64,000 nt of DNA from an uncultured Roseobacter sp. (lineage in GTDB: Bacteria > Pseudomonadota > Alphaproteobacteria > Rhodobacterales > Rhodobacteraceae): contig NZ_CANMNK010000001.1 of the NCBI RefSeq assembly GCF_947499265.1, positions 395,001 through 459,000 on the forward strand, read 5' to 3'. The position numbers and the translations under genes were made by a program. Below, one piece after another: positions 37,749 to 46,625 of this stretch. Each line of letters opens with the position of its first letter. Positions within the stretch are counted from its first letter, which is position 1. The notes under the pieces were generated by a model. The model saw only the letters and a list, made by a program, of their open reading frames with translations, was not told where the DNA came from and ran no database searches.

Positions 37749-38077
37749 CTCGCCAGTTTCAGCGAGATTTCATCGAGAAATACGCCGCGGGACTGATGGT
37801 AGGATTGCAAAATCTCATTGATATCAACGGCAGCGCTGGAATCCTGTGACAGCGCCGTCTCGCCGACCTGACACAGCCCGGAGAAATGCTCAAACCCGAG
37901 GCTGAGCGCGCTGCCTTTCAGGAAATGCAGCTTTTCTTCGAGAGCTGTCTGATTCTCCTTGATGGACAATTCATCAATCGCCGCGTCGACTTCCTCCAGG
38001 AATAGTTCGACAACCTCGTCAAAATCCTCTGCGCCGACTTCTTCCCGCAGCGTCGCAACTCTGTCCCAATCAATCAT
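37745..38077 (-). CDS. Histidine phosphotransfer (HPt) domain protein
   Basis: A 110-residue, strongly acidic all-helical protein consisting of a single HPt domain. The phosphoacceptor is H51 in HFLKGSALSLGF, the canonical HPt motif. I place the start at ATG 38077 because GGAGG lies 5 nt upstream; in-frame ATGs further up lack this. It is divergent from a response regulator-phosphatase gene, which is its most likely partner. No histidine kinase is nearby, so the input is unknown. Confidence 0.9.
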   Translation of the reverse strand: MIDWDRVATLREEVGAEDFDEVVELFLEEVDAAIDELSIKENQTALEEKLHFLKGSALSLGFEHFSGLCQVGETALSQDSSAAVDINEILQSYHQSRGVFLDEISLKLAS

Positions 38078-38146
38078 GTCGACCTCCATTGATCTGATAC
38101 GCAAGTATCATCGCAAGGTCCTAAAAGTCCGTGACCAAATAGGGCG

Positions 38147-38221
38147 AATTTGAGCAGAGTTTTTGGCTTCATCGGACCTTAAGCATTGTCGGTCTATGGA
38201 CGTAAAATAATTTGAGCAGAG
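38147..38221. repeat. 13-bp direct repeat in the HPt/response-regulator intergenic region
   Basis: AATTTGAGCAGAG occurs at 38147-38159 and again at 38209-38221, centre to centre 62 bp. The second copy ends 6 bp before the response-regulator ATG. It may be a pair of regulator sites or a remnant of a small duplication. Confidence 0.6.
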
Positions 38222-38227
38222 ACTTTG

Positions 38228-39511
38228 ATGACTGGAAACCCAACACTTCAGGATGGCACAGAGGAGACCGATACGTCGGATCGGCCGAAGCTTGTGCTGG
38301 TTGTCGATGACAGTCGGCTGCAGCGCAAGATCCTGTCCAGCTCGCTCAAGCGTTGGGGCTATGAGGTTATCGAGGCAGATTCCGGCGAAGCCGCGATGGA
38401 AGTTTGCGCGGATCATGCCCCCGAGCTGGTTTTGAGCGATTGGATGATGCCGGGCATGTCGGGCATTGAGTTCTGCAAAGCCTTTCGCGAGATGTCGGGC
38501 GACGCTTACAGCTATTTCATCCTGCTGACCTCCAAGAGCGAAAAGAACGAAGTTGCCGAAGGTCTGGATGCGGGTGCGGATGATTTTCTGACCAAGCCGG
38601 TTGATGGGCATGAGCTCCGGGCACGCATGACCGCCGGGGAACGTATCCTGGAGATGCAGCGTGAATTGACGCTCAAGAATACCGTGATCACCGAAACGCT
38701 GGATGAGCTGCAGCGCCTCTACGATTCGCTCGACAGCGATTTGATCGAAGCAAAGCAGTTGCAGCAGTCTTTGGTGCCGGAACGGTTCAAGTCCTTTGAT
38801 GGCGGTGATTTATCGCTATTCTTGCGGTCCAGCGGCCATGTGGGTGGCGATCTGGTGGGGTTTTATCCCGCCGCAGAAGGGCACCTGGGGCTCTATTCAA
38901 TCGATGTATCTGGTCATGGCATCAGCTCGGCGCTGATGACGGCGCGGCTGGCGGGGTATCTGTCTGCAAGTGCGCTGGATCAGAACATCGCATTGGAGAA
39001 ATTGCCCGATGGCAGTTTTCAATCGCGACCGCCCGAAGAGGCCATCGAAACGCTGAATGAGCTGGTTCTCGACGAGATGGAGACGGAGCATTACTTCACG
39101 CTGATGCTGGCGGATATCGACCTCAGGACCGGCAAGGTGGTGATCGGCCAGGCGGGCCACCCGCATCCGGTGATTCAACGCAAATCGGGTGCGTTGGAGC
39201 AGGATGGATCTGGCGGGTTCCCGGTGGGCCTGATGTCCGGTGTCACGTTCTCTCAATTCGAAATGCAACTCTATCCCGGGGACCGCTTATTGATTCTATC
39301 GGATGGGGTGACCGAATGCCCCTCTACCGAGGGCAATTTCATTGGTGAAGATGGTCTGGAAGAGATTTTGGCAAAACTGCACGATGTGGCGGGGCCGGCC
39401 TTGTTCGAATCGCTGATGTGGTCGCTGACTGAAATCTCCGGCCTGTCCGAGTTCCCCGACGATGTGTCGGGTCTGCTGTTTGAATATACTGGAATGGATC
39501 AGAAGAAATAA
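38228..39511 (+). CDS. Response regulator with PP2C-type (RsbU/SpoIIE-like) phosphatase output
   Basis: A 427-residue protein: receiver domain (about residues 20-140) with acidic pair D27-D28, phosphoacceptor D71 in [11 protein letters not shown]101 and K123; a coiled-coil linker near 140-185; then a PP2C phosphatase (about 195-420) with [23 protein letters not shown] and [10 protein letters not shown] metal-site motifs. Such proteins dephosphorylate STAS anti-anti-sigma factors in partner switching; the Rhodobacter RbaY protein is built this way. The neighbouring HPt gene suggests phosphorelay input. I prefer ATG 38228 to TTG 38225. No STAS or anti-sigma gene is in the window. Confidence 0.9.
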   Translation: MTGNPTLQDGTEETDTSDRPKLVLVVDDSRLQRKILSSSLKRWGYEVIEADSGEAAMEVCADHAPELVLSDWMMPGMSGIEFCKAFREMSGDAYSYFILLTSKSEKNEVAEGLDAGADDFLTKPVDGHELRARMTAGERILEMQRELTLKNTVITETLDELQRLYDSLDSDLIEAKQLQQSLVPERFKSFDGGDLSLFLRSSGHVGGDLVGFYPAAEGHLGLYSIDVSGHGISSALMTARLAGYLSASALDQNIALEKLPDGSFQSRPPEEAIETLNELVLDEMETEHYFTLMLADIDLRTGKVVIGQAGHPHPVIQRKSGALEQDGSGGFPVGLMSGVTFSQFEMQLYPGDRLLILSDGVTECPSTEGNFIGEDGLEEILAKLHDVAGPALFESLMWSLTEISGLSEFPDDVSGLLFEYTGMDQKK

Positions 39512-39957
39512 CGCTTCACAAACATCCGGTCCCCGTCATTGCCTAGAAGGTCAACCGCGTCATCGGCAGACAGCACCAGAGATTCGTGATCGGGTTCGGA
39601 CGGCGGACCCAATTCGTAGATCGGGCGCGCCACGAAGATGTGGCACACTTTTTCAGCGAGAATGCCGTATTCGGGCATATAGACAAACCGCCGAAAAGCG
39701 CCAAGCCTGCGCGGATTGCCAATGCGCCAACCGGTCTCTTCCAGGACTTCGCGATGCAGCGCCCGGATCGGGCTTTCGCCTGGATCGATGCCGCCGCCGG
39801 GCAGCTGAATGTCCACCTCTTCTGCGATCTGTGCGGTCAACAAGACACCCCCGGACACCGGCAAAATTGCATATGCTCCGGGACGCAGGACATACTTCTG
39901 ATCTGCAACTGGCGCATGGCCGACGCGCATCATCATTCTGGCTGCCCCTCTTTTCAT
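39499..39957 (-). CDS. Nudix hydrolase
   Basis: A 152-residue Nudix protein. The Nudix box [24 protein letters not shown] fits the GX5EX7REUXEEXGU pattern, with the metal-binding glutamates intact. The substrate is unknown. In-frame ATGs within the first ten codons make the exact start uncertain. Its 3' end overlaps the convergent response regulator gene by 13 nt, and it is divergent from hslO. Confidence 0.88.
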   Translation of the reverse strand: MKRGAARMMMRVGHAPVADQKYVLRPGAYAILPVSGGVLLTAQIAEEVDIQLPGGGIDPGESPIRALHREVLEETGWRIGNPRRLGAFRRFVYMPEYGILAEKVCHIFVARPIYELGPPSEPDHESLVLSADDAVDLLGNDGDRMFVKRYFF

Positions 39958-40016
39958 CGCTCACAAGACGTTTATATGGGGCCGGTATGCCAACCCCTTG
40001 GCGATAAGGAAACCCC

Positions 40017-41006
40017 ATGACACTCGGACACCAGATCGCGTGGGACGATACGGTCCTGCCCTTTCAACTTGATGCCAGCGACATTCGCGGCCGCGTTGCA
40101 CGGCTGGACGGTGCGTTGAATGGCATCCTGAAGCAACATGATTACCCGCCGCAGGTCGAAGCGCTGGTGGCGGAGATGGCATTGTTGACGGCGCTGATCG
40201 GGCAGACCATCAAGCTGCGCTGGAAGCTGCAATTGCAGGTTCAGTCAAAGGGTGCGGTGCGCATGATTGCCACGGATTATTACGGGCCCGAAAAGGCAGG
40301 GGATCCCGCGCATATCAGAGCCTACGCAAGCTATGATGCGGATCGTTTGACCGATGCGCCCGCCTTTGATCAGATTGGCGAAGGGTATTTCGCGATCATG
40401 ATCGATCAGGGCAAGGGCATGACGCCCTATCAGGGGATCACACCGCTGGAGGGCACGTCGCTTGCCGCCTGCGCCGAAACCTATTTTGCGCAGTCCGAAC
40501 AGCTGCCAACGCGGTTTTCGCTCAGCTTCGGGACGTCTACTGAGCCGGGTGTCGCCGAGCATTGGCGCGCCGGGGGCGTGATGCTGCAGCACATGCCCAA
40601 GGCGTCTCCTTTCGTGGCCGAAGGCGATGGGTCCGGCGAAACGCTTTCTGCGGCGGATCTGGTCCAAGGCGATGAGGCGGAAAACTGGAACCGTGTGAAC
40701 ATCCTGTTGGACACGGTTGAGGAGCTGGAACTGATCGGGCCAAAGCTGGCGCCGAACGATCTGTTGCTGCGCCTGTTTCACGAGGAACAGCCTCGCGTTT
40801 ATGATGCGCAATCCGTCCAGTTCGGGTGCACCTGCTCCGAGGACCGTGTGCGTCAGAGCCTGTCAATCTATTCGGCGCGAGACATTGAAAAGATGACCAC
40901 CGATGCGGGTCGCGTCACAGCAGATTGCCAGTTTTGCGGGGCGCATTATGACCTTGATCCGGCTTCGGTCGGGTTTGAGGCTGAACAGGGTGGCAATGAC
41001 GCCTGA
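40017..41006 (+). CDS. hslO: Redox-regulated holdase chaperone Hsp33
   Basis: A 329-residue cytosolic chaperone activated by oxidation. The C-terminal zinc site is complete: CxC at C271/C273 and CxxC at C304/C307. These cysteines release zinc and form disulfides under oxidative stress, unfolding the linker and exposing client-binding surface. The N-terminal domain fits the family. AAGGAA lies upstream of ATG. The end overlaps a CoA-type Nudix gene by 11 nt. Confidence 0.95.
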   Translation: MTLGHQIAWDDTVLPFQLDASDIRGRVARLDGALNGILKQHDYPPQVEALVAEMALLTALIGQTIKLRWKLQLQVQSKGAVRMIATDYYGPEKAGDPAHIRAYASYDADRLTDAPAFDQIGEGYFAIMIDQGKGMTPYQGITPLEGTSLAACAETYFAQSEQLPTRFSLSFGTSTEPGVAEHWRAGGVMLQHMPKASPFVAEGDGSGETLSAADLVQGDEAENWNRVNILLDTVEELELIGPKLAPNDLLLRLFHEEQPRVYDAQSVQFGCTCSEDRVRQSLSIYSARDIEKMTTDAGRVTADCQFCGAHYDLDPASVGFEAEQGGNDA

Positions 41007-41592
41007 ACTGGATATCCTGCGCGCGGCATTGGGGCGCCCGGGGCGTCCGTCGTCCGATTTTGACCTCAATCCGGAAACGGTCCTGCCTGCCGGTCGCAAA
41101 CTGCGGCCGGCAGGTGTTTTGGCGCCGATTGTTCGTAAAAACGACGACCTGCATCTGCTGCTCACCAAAAGGTCGTCGGCGCTGAAACACCACCCTGGCC
41201 AGATCGCTTTTCCCGGTGGCAAACAGGATGACACGGATACGGATGTCGTCGCCGCGGCGCTCAGGGAAGCCCGTGAGGAGATCGGGCTGCCGTCTCACAC
41301 GGTCGATGTATTGGGCACGTTGCCCGCCCATGAAACGGTCACCGGGTTCATCGTGACGCCCGTCATTGGTTTCGTTAACGAAGATTTCGCGATCAGGCCG
41401 GAGCAGGGCGAAGTGGCCGAGGTATTTTCCGTACCGTTGAGCCATGTTCTACGGGTAGAGAACTACGTGGTTGAATCGCGACGCTGGCGCGGCACCAGAC
41501 GCTCCTACTTTGCCGTGCCCTACGGCCCCTATTACATCTGGGGCGCAACTGCGCGTATGTTGCGGGCATGGACAGACCAGATCTCACAGTAA
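40996..41592 (+). CDS. CoA pyrophosphatase-like Nudix hydrolase
   Basis: A 198-residue Nudix protein of the NudL/CoAse type. The Nudix box GGKQDDTDTDVVAAALREAREEIGL is preceded by LLLTKRSSALKHHPGQIAFPGG, which is the CoA-hydrolase family signature. I take ATG 40996 with GGGTGG just upstream; the longer frame from 40903 lies mostly inside hslO. It overlaps hslO by 11 nt and cca by 25 nt, so the three genes are read as one coupled unit. Confidence 0.9.
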   Translation: MTPELDILRAALGRPGRPSSDFDLNPETVLPAGRKLRPAGVLAPIVRKNDDLHLLLTKRSSALKHHPGQIAFPGGKQDDTDTDVVAAALREAREEIGLPSHTVDVLGTLPAHETVTGFIVTPVIGFVNEDFAIRPEQGEVAEVFSVPLSHVLRVENYVVESRRWRGTRRSYFAVPYGPYYIWGATARMLRAWTDQISQ

Positions 41593-42749
41593 TCCCGCCG
41601 CAGACCCCCTGGCTGACGGACCCCGCTGTCCAATCTGTCTGCCGGGCGATCCGCGCGGAGGGCGCCGAGATCTATTTTGTCGGCGGCTGTGTACGCGATG
41701 CGCTGCTGGATCTGCATGGCTCGGACGTCGATATGGCGACAAATGCCACACCGGATGAGGTTACGCGCCTGGCCAAAGCCAAGGGCTTGAAAGTTGTGCC
41801 AACGGGGATCGACCACGGCACCGTCACCGTGGTGTCAGAGGGTAACGGATTTGAGATCACCACCTTTCGCCGGGATGTCGAAACCGATGGTCGCCGGGCC
41901 GTTGTCGCGTTTTCCGACGATATCTTAGAAGATGCCTCGCGTCGCGATTTCACGTTGAACGCGCTTTACGCGACGCCGGAGGGGGAGGTTGTCGATCCGC
42001 TTGGGCAGGGCATCGAGGACTGTCTGGCGCGCCGCATCCGCTTCATTGAAAACGCCGATGCACGGATCAAGGAAGACTACCTGCGCGCCCTGCGGTTTTT
42101 TCGGTTTCACGCATGGTATGCCGATCCTACGCAGGGCTTCGACGCAGATGCCTTGGATGCCATTGCCCGGAACACAGCCGGGTTGGAAACGCTATCTGCC
42201 GAACGTGTGGGGGCAGAAATGCGCCGGTTGCTGACGGCGCCCGATCCTACACCTGCGGTTGCAGCGATGCAGCAGGCGGGGGCCTTGCCACGCGTTTTAC
42301 CTGGCAGCGACATCACTTTTCTCGGCCCGGTCATTCATCTGGAAGCGGCACTGAGCCTCACCCCAAACTGGCGGTACAGGCTGGCGGCGCTGGGCGGTCA
42401 GGACGTGTCTGATCGATTGCGGTTGAGTGGTAAGGACACCAAGGTTCTCGATGCCCTGCGGGATGAAATCGGCAATGCCATGCCGATGCCGGAAATCGCC
42501 TATCGGCAGGGCACGGAGATCGCATTTGGCGTGCTTATTCTACGGGCGGCTATGGCCAATCGGATGCTTGAGCCCGCTGCCCTTGACCCCCTGCGATCTG
42601 CATCTCAGGAGCAGTTTCCCGTGCGTGCAAAGGACCTGATGCCTGCTTTCAAAGGCAAGGCGCTGGGCACCCGCTTGGCCCTGCTGGAGCGGCGATGGAT
42701 CGCCTCGGATTTCCGGCTGACACGTGAAGAATTGATGACACTGAAATGA
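41568..42749 (+). CDS. cca: CCA tRNA nucleotidyltransferase / poly(A) polymerase family
   Basis: A 393-residue class II nucleotidyltransferase. The head domain shows GGCVRD (39-44), the catalytic DVD carboxylates (53-55), and RRDFTLNAL near residue 125, followed by a helical tRNA-binding C-terminal half. CCA-adding activity is the likeliest role, since alphaproteobacteria usually have this one enzyme for tRNA 3'-end repair, but poly(A) polymerases look similar. It overlaps the upstream Nudix gene by 25 nt. A hairpin starts 9 nt after the stop. Confidence 0.92.
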   Translation: MDRPDLTVIPPQTPWLTDPAVQSVCRAIRAEGAEIYFVGGCVRDALLDLHGSDVDMATNATPDEVTRLAKAKGLKVVPTGIDHGTVTVVSEGNGFEITTFRRDVETDGRRAVVAFSDDILEDASRRDFTLNALYATPEGEVVDPLGQGIEDCLARRIRFIENADARIKEDYLRALRFFRFHAWYADPTQGFDADALDAIARNTAGLETLSAERVGAEMRRLLTAPDPTPAVAAMQQAGALPRVLPGSDITFLGPVIHLEAALSLTPNWRYRLAALGGQDVSDRLRLSGKDTKVLDALRDEIGNAMPMPEIAYRQGTEIAFGVLILRAAMANRMLEPAALDPLRSASQEQFPVRAKDLMPAFKGKALGTRLALLERRWIASDFRLTREELMTLK

Positions 42750-42757
42750 AGTGGTCG

Positions 42758-42778
42758 ACAAAACGGGTGCCGTTTTGT
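42758..42778. terminator. Perfect hairpin after cca, possible terminator or attenuator
   Basis: ACAAAACGG (42758-42766) and CCGTTTTGT (42770-42778) form a perfect 9-bp stem with a 3-nt GTG loop. There is no clean T run on the plus strand, so it is either a weak terminator for cca or a structure in the leader of the ABC transporter genes. Confidence 0.45.
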
Positions 42779-42789
42779 AAACAATCTGC

Positions 42790-42837
42790 ATGAACAAGGA
42801 GGAATACGAAATGTATCGCGGGATCTGGTTCGGCTGA
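42790..42837 (+). CDS. Tiny upstream ORF before the ABC exporter pair
   Basis: ATG 42811 opens an 8-codon frame (MYRGIWFG) with a near-perfect ribosome-binding site AAGGAGG (42796-42802) at 8 nt spacing; an in-frame ATG at 42790 would give 15 codons but has no such site. It lies 81 nt upstream of the first ABC gene, after a strong hairpin. It could be a leader peptide controlling the exporters. Translation is likely from the ribosome-binding site, but function is speculative. Confidence 0.4.
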   Translation: MNKEEYEMYRGIWFG

Positions 42838-42917
42838 GGCCGTCATAACCAATCTCATCTCGGCCCTGCAGCGCAGTGCCTGATCATTTCGTGTATTCTG
42901 ACTTAAGGCCTCCTGTC

Positions 42918-44756
42918 ATGTTCCGCTATTTTGAACGTCTTGTTGATCCCTACACCCCTTATGTGGAATCGGATAATCCGCCGCAACGGCTTTGGCCGTT
43001 CCTGTGGGAGTATTCGCAGCCCTTCAAAAAGGTCTTCTTCTGGGCCGGGCTGATGTCCGTCATTGTGGCTGGCATCGAGGTTGGTCTGATCTACTACATG
43101 GGTCGCGTCGTTGATCTTCTGGAAGGGGACCCCGCAGCATTCTGGAGCACTTATGGGCTCGAATTGGCCCTCGCAGCCCTCTTTATCCTGCTGGTGCGGC
43201 CCTTGCTGCAGGCGCTGGATGTGGCGATTCTGAACAACACCATCTTGCCGAATTTCGGCACATTAATCCGGTGGCGGGCCCACCGACAGGTGTTACGACA
43301 GTCGGTCGGCTGGTTTGAAAATGACTTCGCCGGACGGGTGGCCAATCGGATCATGCAGACCCCTCCGGCAGCGGGTGAGGTCGTGTTCCAGGTCTTTGAT
43401 GCGATCTCCTTTTCGTTGGCCTATCTGTTGGGAGCGGCGATTTTGCTGTCCTCCTCTGACCCCCGGTTGCTGTTGCCGCTGGCGGGGTGGTTCGTGCTTT
43501 ATATGCTGTTGTTGCGCTGGACGGTAAAGCGGGTCGGTCCGGCCTCGCAGGCGGCCTCGAACGCGCGGTCGCTGGTGACCGGCCGTGTTGTCGATGCTTA
43601 TACGAATATCCATTCGGTCAAGATGTTTGCCCATCATGAGCAGGAGCTGGAATACGCCAAGGAAGCCATCGAGGAAACGCGCAAGACCTTCCAGAGGGAA
43701 ATGCGGATTTTCACCGTGATGGACGTCACGTTGGTGATGCTGAACGGTCTGCTGATCATCGGTGTTGTGGGCTGGGCGATCCTGCTCTGGAGCCAGGGCG
43801 CGGCCAGTGTGGGCGTCGTTGCGGCGGCCACAGCACTGACCCTGCGGCTGAACGCCATGACGGGCTGGATCATGTGGGCGCTGACCACGTTTTTCCGCGA
43901 ATTGGGCGTTGTGGCCGAAGGGATGGAGACGATTGCGCAGCCGATCACCCTGACCGATGCAAAGACCGCGACACCCCTGAAGCTCAGCGATGGCACGATC
44001 GAGATCAAAGAATTGTCGCATCACTATGGCCGCGGGTCCGGGGGTCTGGACCGGATCGATCTCACCATCCGCCGGGGTGAGAAAATCGGCCTTGTGGGGC
44101 GGTCCGGTGCGGGGAAATCCACGCTTGTGAAGCTGCTCTTGCGGTTCTACGATCCCGAAACCGGTCAGATCCTGATTGACGGGCAGGACATCACGCATGT
44201 CACGCAGGACAGTCTGCGTCTGGCCATCGGCATGGTGCAGCAGGACAGTTCGCTGCTGCACAGGTCGGTGCGTGACAACATCCGTTATGGCCGCGTTGGT
44301 GCCACAGAAGAGGCGGTCATCGCGGCCGCAAAACAGGCGCAGGCGCATGAGTTCATCCTGGATCTCGAAGATCCGGAGGGGCGCCGGGGCTATGACGCGC
44401 AGGTTGGCGAGCGGGGCGTGAAACTCTCTGGCGGTCAACGTCAGCGGGTGACATTGGCGCGGGTGATCCTCAAGGATGCGCCGATCCTGCTGCTGGACGA
44501 GGCCACCAGCGCGCTCGACAGCGAGGTGGAGGCCGCCATTCAGGATACGCTTTACGGCATGATGGAGGGTAAGACCGTGATCGCCATTGCCCACCGGCTG
44601 TCCACGATTGCGCAGATGGACCGCATCCTGGTGCTCGACCAGGGGCGGATTGTCGAAGATGGCAGCCATGACGCGCTTTTGGCACGCGGCGGGCTATATG
44701 CAGAATTCTGGGCCCGGCAGTCGGGCGGATTCCTGACAATTGAGGAGGCTTCGTGA
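42918..44756 (+). CDS. ABC exporter half-transporter (membrane plus ATPase), subunit 1
   Basis: A 612-residue type IV ABC protein. Six hydrophobic helices fill residues about 35-330, followed by the ATPase with Walker A (GRSGAGKST), the signature LSGGQRQR, and Walker B LLLDEATSAL with the catalytic glutamate and an H-loop (IAHRLST). I start at ATG 42918 (MFRYFERLV); an in-frame GTG at 42876 would add a non-conserved extension. It overlaps the second half-transporter by 4 nt (GTGA), indicating a heterodimer. The substrate is unknown; lipids or drugs are the usual cargo. Confidence 0.9.
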   Translation: MFRYFERLVDPYTPYVESDNPPQRLWPFLWEYSQPFKKVFFWAGLMSVIVAGIEVGLIYYMGRVVDLLEGDPAAFWSTYGLELALAALFILLVRPLLQALDVAILNNTILPNFGTLIRWRAHRQVLRQSVGWFENDFAGRVANRIMQTPPAAGEVVFQVFDAISFSLAYLLGAAILLSSSDPRLLLPLAGWFVLYMLLLRWTVKRVGPASQAASNARSLVTGRVVDAYTNIHSVKMFAHHEQELEYAKEAIEETRKTFQREMRIFTVMDVTLVMLNGLLIIGVVGWAILLWSQGAASVGVVAAATALTLRLNAMTGWIMWALTTFFRELGVVAEGMETIAQPITLTDAKTATPLKLSDGTIEIKELSHHYGRGSGGLDRIDLTIRRGEKIGLVGRSGAGKSTLVKLLLRFYDPETGQILIDGQDITHVTQDSLRLAIGMVQQDSSLLHRSVRDNIRYGRVGATEEAVIAAAKQAQAHEFILDLEDPEGRRGYDAQVGERGVKLSGGQRQRVTLARVILKDAPILLLDEATSALDSEVEAAIQDTLYGMMEGKTVIAIAHRLSTIAQMDRILVLDQGRIVEDGSHDALLARGGLYAEFWARQSGGFLTIEEAS

Positions 44757-46585
44757 GGATAGGAGACTTGATTGATGCGTTTCGTGCCGCCGAAGGTCCG
44801 CCGCCGCAAACACTTGGCGCTTTCATGCGCTGGTGCCTGTCAGGCTCCTGGCCCGCGCTCTGGCTGGCTGCGTTTTTCTCCGCCGCTGCCGGCGCGATGG
44901 AGGCGGGCACGGCGCTTATCCTCGGGCTGGTCATCGATGCCACGTCAAATGCGGGGCCGGAGGCGTTTTTTGACGGCGGCAATATTGGTCTGATCGTCGC
45001 TGCCGTGGGCTTCTTTCTGGTCGCACGCCCTGTGCTCTTTGGCCTCTCGGCCTCGGCAAATTCAATCATCGTCGGGCCCAATGTGAACCCGCTGGTGCTG
45101 TCACGTCTGCACCGCTGGACGCTGGGCCAGACGGTCGGGTTCTTTGACGACGATTTCGCAGGCCGGATTGCGCAAAAACAGATGCAGGCGGCCCGCGCCG
45201 TTACGGATGTGGTGGTGGAGGTGATCAACGTCGTGGCCTTTGCGCTGGCCTCGCTGGTCGGCTCGGTTTTGCTGCTGCTGGCCATCGATTGGCGGGTCGC
45301 GCTGGGTTTTGCGGTCTGGCTGGTCTTCTACTTCGTGATGATCAACTGGTTTTTACCGCGTGTCCGCCAACGATCTGCCGGGCGGGCCGCTGCGCGCGCC
45401 ATGGTGTCGGGGCAGGTTGTCGATACGATCACCAATATCAAGACGGTCAAGCTCTTTGCCCATGCCGATCACGAAGACCGCGCGGCACTGGGCGCGATGC
45501 AGACCTTTCGGGCGCGGGCGCTGGAATTTGGCTATCTGGCGGCGGGGTTTCGCTTTGCACTGATGACGCTGGCCGGGCTGCTGCCGGTGCTGTTGCTTGG
45601 TGGAACGATTGTGCTCTGGCAGGCCGGGCAGGCGTCTCAGGGCGATATTGTCGCGGCAGGGGCGGTGGCGATCCGTATTGCGCAGATGACCGGTTGGGTC
45701 AGTTTTACGCTGATGGCGATCTATTCGAACATCGGCGAGATCGAAGACGGCATCCGCACGCTCACGCCGCGCAACCGGGTGGAGGATGACACGGATGCGA
45801 GGGGTCTAAACGTGCCAGAGGGAGAGATCGTGCTGCGCGATCTTGGCTTTGCCTACGGGCGGGACAAGGGCGGCGTGCAGGGGATTAACCTGACCATTCA
45901 TCCGGGCGAAAAGCTGGGCATCGTCGGGGCGTCCGGCGTTGGCAAATCGACCCTCGTCGCCCTGCTGTTGCGGCTCTATGACGCCGAAGAAGGCGTGGTT
46001 GAGATCGACGGACAGGACATCACCGCCGTCACGCAGGAAAGCCTGCGGCGCAACATCGGCATGGTCACGCAGGAAACGGCGATGTTCAATCGGTCGGCTT
46101 TGGACAATATCATGTATGGCCGCCCCGATGCCACACCTGACGACGTGATCGCCGCGGCGAAAAAGGCAGAGGCGCATGAGTTCATTCAGGAGCTGGTCGA
46201 TCATAGAGGGCGCACGGGCTATGACGCGCATCTGGGGGAGCGGGGGGTCAAGCTGTCCGGCGGGCAGCGGCAGCGGATTGCCCTGGCCCGCGCGATTCTG
46301 AAGGATGCGCCGGTTCTGGTGCTGGATGAGGCGACAAGCGCGCTCGACAGCGAGGTGGAGGCGTCGATTCAGGCAGCACTTGAGCGGGTCATGGAGGGTA
46401 AAACCGTTCTGGCCATTGCGCACCGCTTGTCGACGCTGACGGAGATGGACCGGATCATTGTGATGGACGCAGGCCGCATCGTTGAGAGCGGCAGCCACGA
46501 TGCGCTGCTCGCCGAGGGTGGCCGCTACGCACAGTATTGGGAGCGGCAATCAGGCGGGTTCATCCGCACACAGGCCGCGGAATAG
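44753..46585 (+). CDS. ABC exporter half-transporter (membrane plus ATPase), subunit 2
   Basis: A 610-residue partner of the preceding half-transporter, with the same layout: membrane domain (residues about 35-320) and ATPase with GASGVGKST, LSGGQRQR, LVLDEATSAL and IAHRLST. Both subunits keep the catalytic glutamate, so unlike many heterodimers neither ATP site is obviously degenerate. The start is GTG 44753 with GAGGAGG about 6 nt upstream, inside a 4-nt overlap with subunit 1. A methyltransferase gene follows 40 nt later. Confidence 0.9.
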   Translation: MRIGDLIDAFRAAEGPPPQTLGAFMRWCLSGSWPALWLAAFFSAAAGAMEAGTALILGLVIDATSNAGPEAFFDGGNIGLIVAAVGFFLVARPVLFGLSASANSIIVGPNVNPLVLSRLHRWTLGQTVGFFDDDFAGRIAQKQMQAARAVTDVVVEVINVVAFALASLVGSVLLLLAIDWRVALGFAVWLVFYFVMINWFLPRVRQRSAGRAAARAMVSGQVVDTITNIKTVKLFAHADHEDRAALGAMQTFRARALEFGYLAAGFRFALMTLAGLLPVLLLGGTIVLWQAGQASQGDIVAAGAVAIRIAQMTGWVSFTLMAIYSNIGEIEDGIRTLTPRNRVEDDTDARGLNVPEGEIVLRDLGFAYGRDKGGVQGINLTIHPGEKLGIVGASGVGKSTLVALLLRLYDAEEGVVEIDGQDITAVTQESLRRNIGMVTQETAMFNRSALDNIMYGRPDATPDDVIAAAKKAEAHEFIQELVDHRGRTGYDAHLGERGVKLSGGQRQRIALARAILKDAPVLVLDEATSALDSEVEASIQAALERVMEGKTVLAIAHRLSTLTEMDRIIVMDAGRIVESGSHDALLAEGGRYAQYWERQSGGFIRTQAAE

Positions 46586-46625
46586 GGGCTTTTGCGCGGG
46601 CGCGTCCTGCCGTAAGCCAAGCGCC

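Noticed and set aside
43293-44669. A 458-codon open frame antisense to the first ABC exporter gene
   Set aside because: Same GC-driven effect; the sense frame has a complete ABC ATPase, and the antisense protein is low-complexity and basic or His-rich.
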